Positions 44,412 to 45,613 of a DNA stretch of 45,613 nt are shown here, one piece after another. Location: positions 20,572 to 66,184 of the forward strand of contig JADGAM010000003.1 of the NCBI GenBank assembly GCA_015232015.1, in the 5' to 3' direction. The notes under the pieces were generated by a model. It did not search any database. It saw only the letters and a program-made list of their open reading frames with translations, and was not told the DNA's origin. The position numbers were made by a program, and so were the translations under genes. Origin of the DNA: Oligoflexia bacterium. GTDB taxonomy: Bacteria > Bdellovibrionota > Bacteriovoracia > Bacteriovoracales > Bacteriovoracaceae. Each line of letters begins with the position of its first letter. Position 1 is the first letter of the stretch.

Positions 44412-44577
44412 TATAATCAACAGTGAATATCATAAAAAATATTGCTATTGCTATCATTCTTCTTTTTAAATTTAAAATTTTAATCAGAATATTACTCTAT
44501 TTTTAAGGAAGATTTTATACTATTTGTGAATAGCTTCTACTAATGAATGATCGTTCTAATTCGATAATCAATACATA

Positions 44578-44830
44578 TCATGCTTTTTTACTGTTGTGAT
44601 ACAAAACATCTGGACACAGGTCTTGACCGTTTTTCCAAGCGATACTCAACCCCGCAACTCTGACGGTATAAAAAAAGTGTATATTTTTTAATTCCAAAAA
44701 CATTGGTAATTCTAGATATGGATTAACATCAAATATTTTTTCCTCGCCGTTTTTCCTCGCCGTTATTGAAAGTTAAAATTAATTTATAATCAGAAGTAGG
44801 TTCCACTTTAATTACTTTAGGTTTTATCAT
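44578..44830 (-). pseudogene. DUF2442 gene broken by a 13-bp tandem duplication
   Basis: The reading frame begins at ATG 44830 with AGGAGG 7 bases upstream and gives MIKPKVIKVEPTSDYKLILT, then shifts at a duplicated 13-bp unit. If one copy is removed, an uninterrupted 79-residue protein results, including FDVNPYLELP, FFYTVRVAGLSIAWKNG and DLCPDVLY, the full DUF2442 pattern, ending at TGA 44578-44580. The product is therefore truncated after about 24 codons in its present form. Its ribosome site overlaps the stop of the DUF4160 gene, so the two form one transcription unit, a pairing common in many genomes. Confidence 0.9.
44737..44762. repeat. 13-bp tandem duplication causing a frameshift
   Basis: TTTTTCCTCGCCG occurs twice in direct succession (44737-44749 and 44750-44762). 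Because 13 is not a multiple of three it disrupts the DUF2442 frame; a single copy restores it. Confidence 0.95.
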
Positions 44831-44841
44831 AAATAAACCTC

Positions 44842-45132
44842 CTATTTTAGCGGATCTATCTTGAAATACTCCTTCCCTTCCAACAACAATTTCCAGTCAG
44901 CAATTAACTCATCTTCGTGTATTGTTATCGATGCCTGCAAAAGTTTGAGTTTTTTAGATGGCAATGAACCATCTAAAACATCGCCCGTCAGAGAAATAAC
45001 TATCTCCTCATCCTGATATGCAGTATGGATATGTGGAATGTATGTTTTCCATCTTTTTCGCAAAACATATAAATTATTATTTCCTAGAACATTGACAGTA
45101 TAGGCATTTTTAATACTCCATTTCTTAACCAT
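44842..45132 (-). CDS. DUF4160 domain protein
   Basis: A 96-residue protein. IPHIHTAYQDEEIVISL, DGSLPSKKLKLL and the end LLEGKEYFKIDPLK follow the DUF4160 layout (P-H-x-H near the middle, K-x-I-x-P-L at the end). Residues 1-30 are a variable basic N-terminus. DUF4160 genes are frequently followed by DUF2442 genes, as here (11 bp apart, with the next ribosome site over this stop). A toxin-antitoxin-like role has been suggested by the gene pairing, but I cannot show it from sequence. It is intact while its partner is broken. Confidence 0.75.
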   Translation of the reverse strand: MVKKWSIKNAYTVNVLGNNNLYVLRKRWKTYIPHIHTAYQDEEIVISLTGDVLDGSLPSKKLKLLQASITIHEDELIADWKLLLEGKEYFKIDPLK

Positions 45133-45287
45133 ATAGGATTAAATCCATCTTTGAGATGAGTGGATTTGATCTCTTTTAATAATTTAATTACACTCTTGAA
45201 GCATAATTAAATATTACAACAAAACAATTATGGTTTGAATAATTATTCAAAGTTGTCAGGCGTTGATTCAACATAAAATTTTTCAAG

Positions 45288-45613
45288 TTACAGCAAGTTA
45301 TTGGAGTGCACATTATAATCAAAATAATCAAAGCCATGTCTCTGAGAACGAACCGAAGAGGCACCATTTAATAATCTACTAATATCTTTTTTACCAACGA
45401 ATGCATTCAGTGCTTATTCTTATTCCCATCTTTTTTGTATAAAGTCGTATAGTTTAAGATCAATTTTTTTAAGATCTATTTTATTGTGAGGGAAGCAATA
45501 ATGCTTGGTAAAGAAAGCGGCCAAACCTTCTGAAAAATACTCATACATGTCTTTGGTGGCATAATGCTTTTTACGATAAGTGCCTTCTGCCCCTAAACAT
45601 TCTACATCATCAT
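45288..45613 (-). pseudogene. Remnant of a larger gene with two in-frame stops, 5' end outside window
   Basis: One minus-strand frame runs from the window edge through TKDMYEYFSEGLAAFFTKH and LYDFIQKRWE, meets TAA at 45420-45422 and again at 45414-45416, then continues in the same frame as ALNAFVGKKDISRLL and FDYFDYNVHSNNLL to TAA 45288-45290. Both internal stops could be CAA glutamine codons changed by C to T. The segment EYFSEGLAAFF with a following DLKLYDFI resembles the C-terminal part of ATLF/lethal-factor-like zinc proteases, but the HExxH region is outside the window. It could also be an intact gene ending at 45420, with the rest non-coding. Confidence 0.45.

Noticed and set aside
45414-45422. 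Recoded stop codons (TAA read through)
   Set aside because: TAA ends most genes in the window, so a pseudogene is the simpler reading.

Overview
This is an AT-rich window (roughly 70% A+T by eye) with densely packed genes on both strands, strong GGAGG-type ribosome binding sites, and proteins rich in Lys, Asn, Asp and Ile. Signal peptides, two lipobox proteins, a probable outer-membrane barrel, a GldA/F/G-like ABC exporter followed by DUF4340, a TldD/TldE pair and a mevalonate operon of the Bacteroidota/Bdellovibrionota type point to a Gram-negative bacterium. My best guess is a low-GC member of Bdellovibrionota (Bacteriovorax-like). That assignment is inference; no rRNA is present.

Layout. 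1-5558 (minus): a probable outer-membrane protein, ABC ATPase, ABC permease, GldG-like protein and a DUF4340 protein cut by the window edge. 5686-7968 (plus): an NrnA-like DHH phosphoesterase and an L-2-hydroxyglutarate oxidase. 7970-10452: a PAS/histidine kinase (minus) and a rubrerythrin (plus). 10463-12923 (minus): three secreted proteins that share a Gly/beta-type repeat. 12967-14919: a divergent thiamine pyrophosphokinase-like gene facing selD, with a 125-bp palindrome between them that includes the 3' end of selD. 15059-16069: a lipoprotein.

16395-20469 (plus) is a compact chaperone cassette: a shortened GrpE-like protein, an Hsp70, an unrecognised helical protein and a tiny J-like protein whose HPD is replaced by PPE. 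A deoxynucleoside kinase follows. 21267-26534 (minus): a membrane PAS sensor without an output domain, an unknown anchored protein, a metallophosphoesterase lipoprotein and a HAMP-only membrane protein. 26679-29517 (minus): tldE and tldD, overlapping. 29713-31191 (plus): an HD-GYP protein with a dead receiver domain. 31218-37429 (minus): a glycosyltransferase-39-like membrane protein, a secreted phospholipase D-like protein and a large anchored protein with a C-terminal FISUMP-like domain.

37674-44146 (minus) is a tight mevalonate operon: RsmI-like methyltransferase, type 2 IPP isomerase, class II HMG-CoA reductase, GYDIA-type GHMP kinase, diphosphomevalonate decarboxylase and mevalonate kinase. 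It covers HMG-CoA to IPP/DMAPP if the GYDIA kinase supplies the phosphomevalonate kinase step. HMG-CoA synthase is not in the window.

44327-45613 begins with tRNA-Leu(UAG), followed by a small decaying accessory segment: an intact DUF4160 gene, a DUF2442 gene broken by a 13-bp tandem duplication, and a gene remnant with two in-frame TAA codons. Short tandem repeats with 6-15 bp units recur in genes and spacers across the window, and GGCC is strikingly frequent for such AT-rich DNA.
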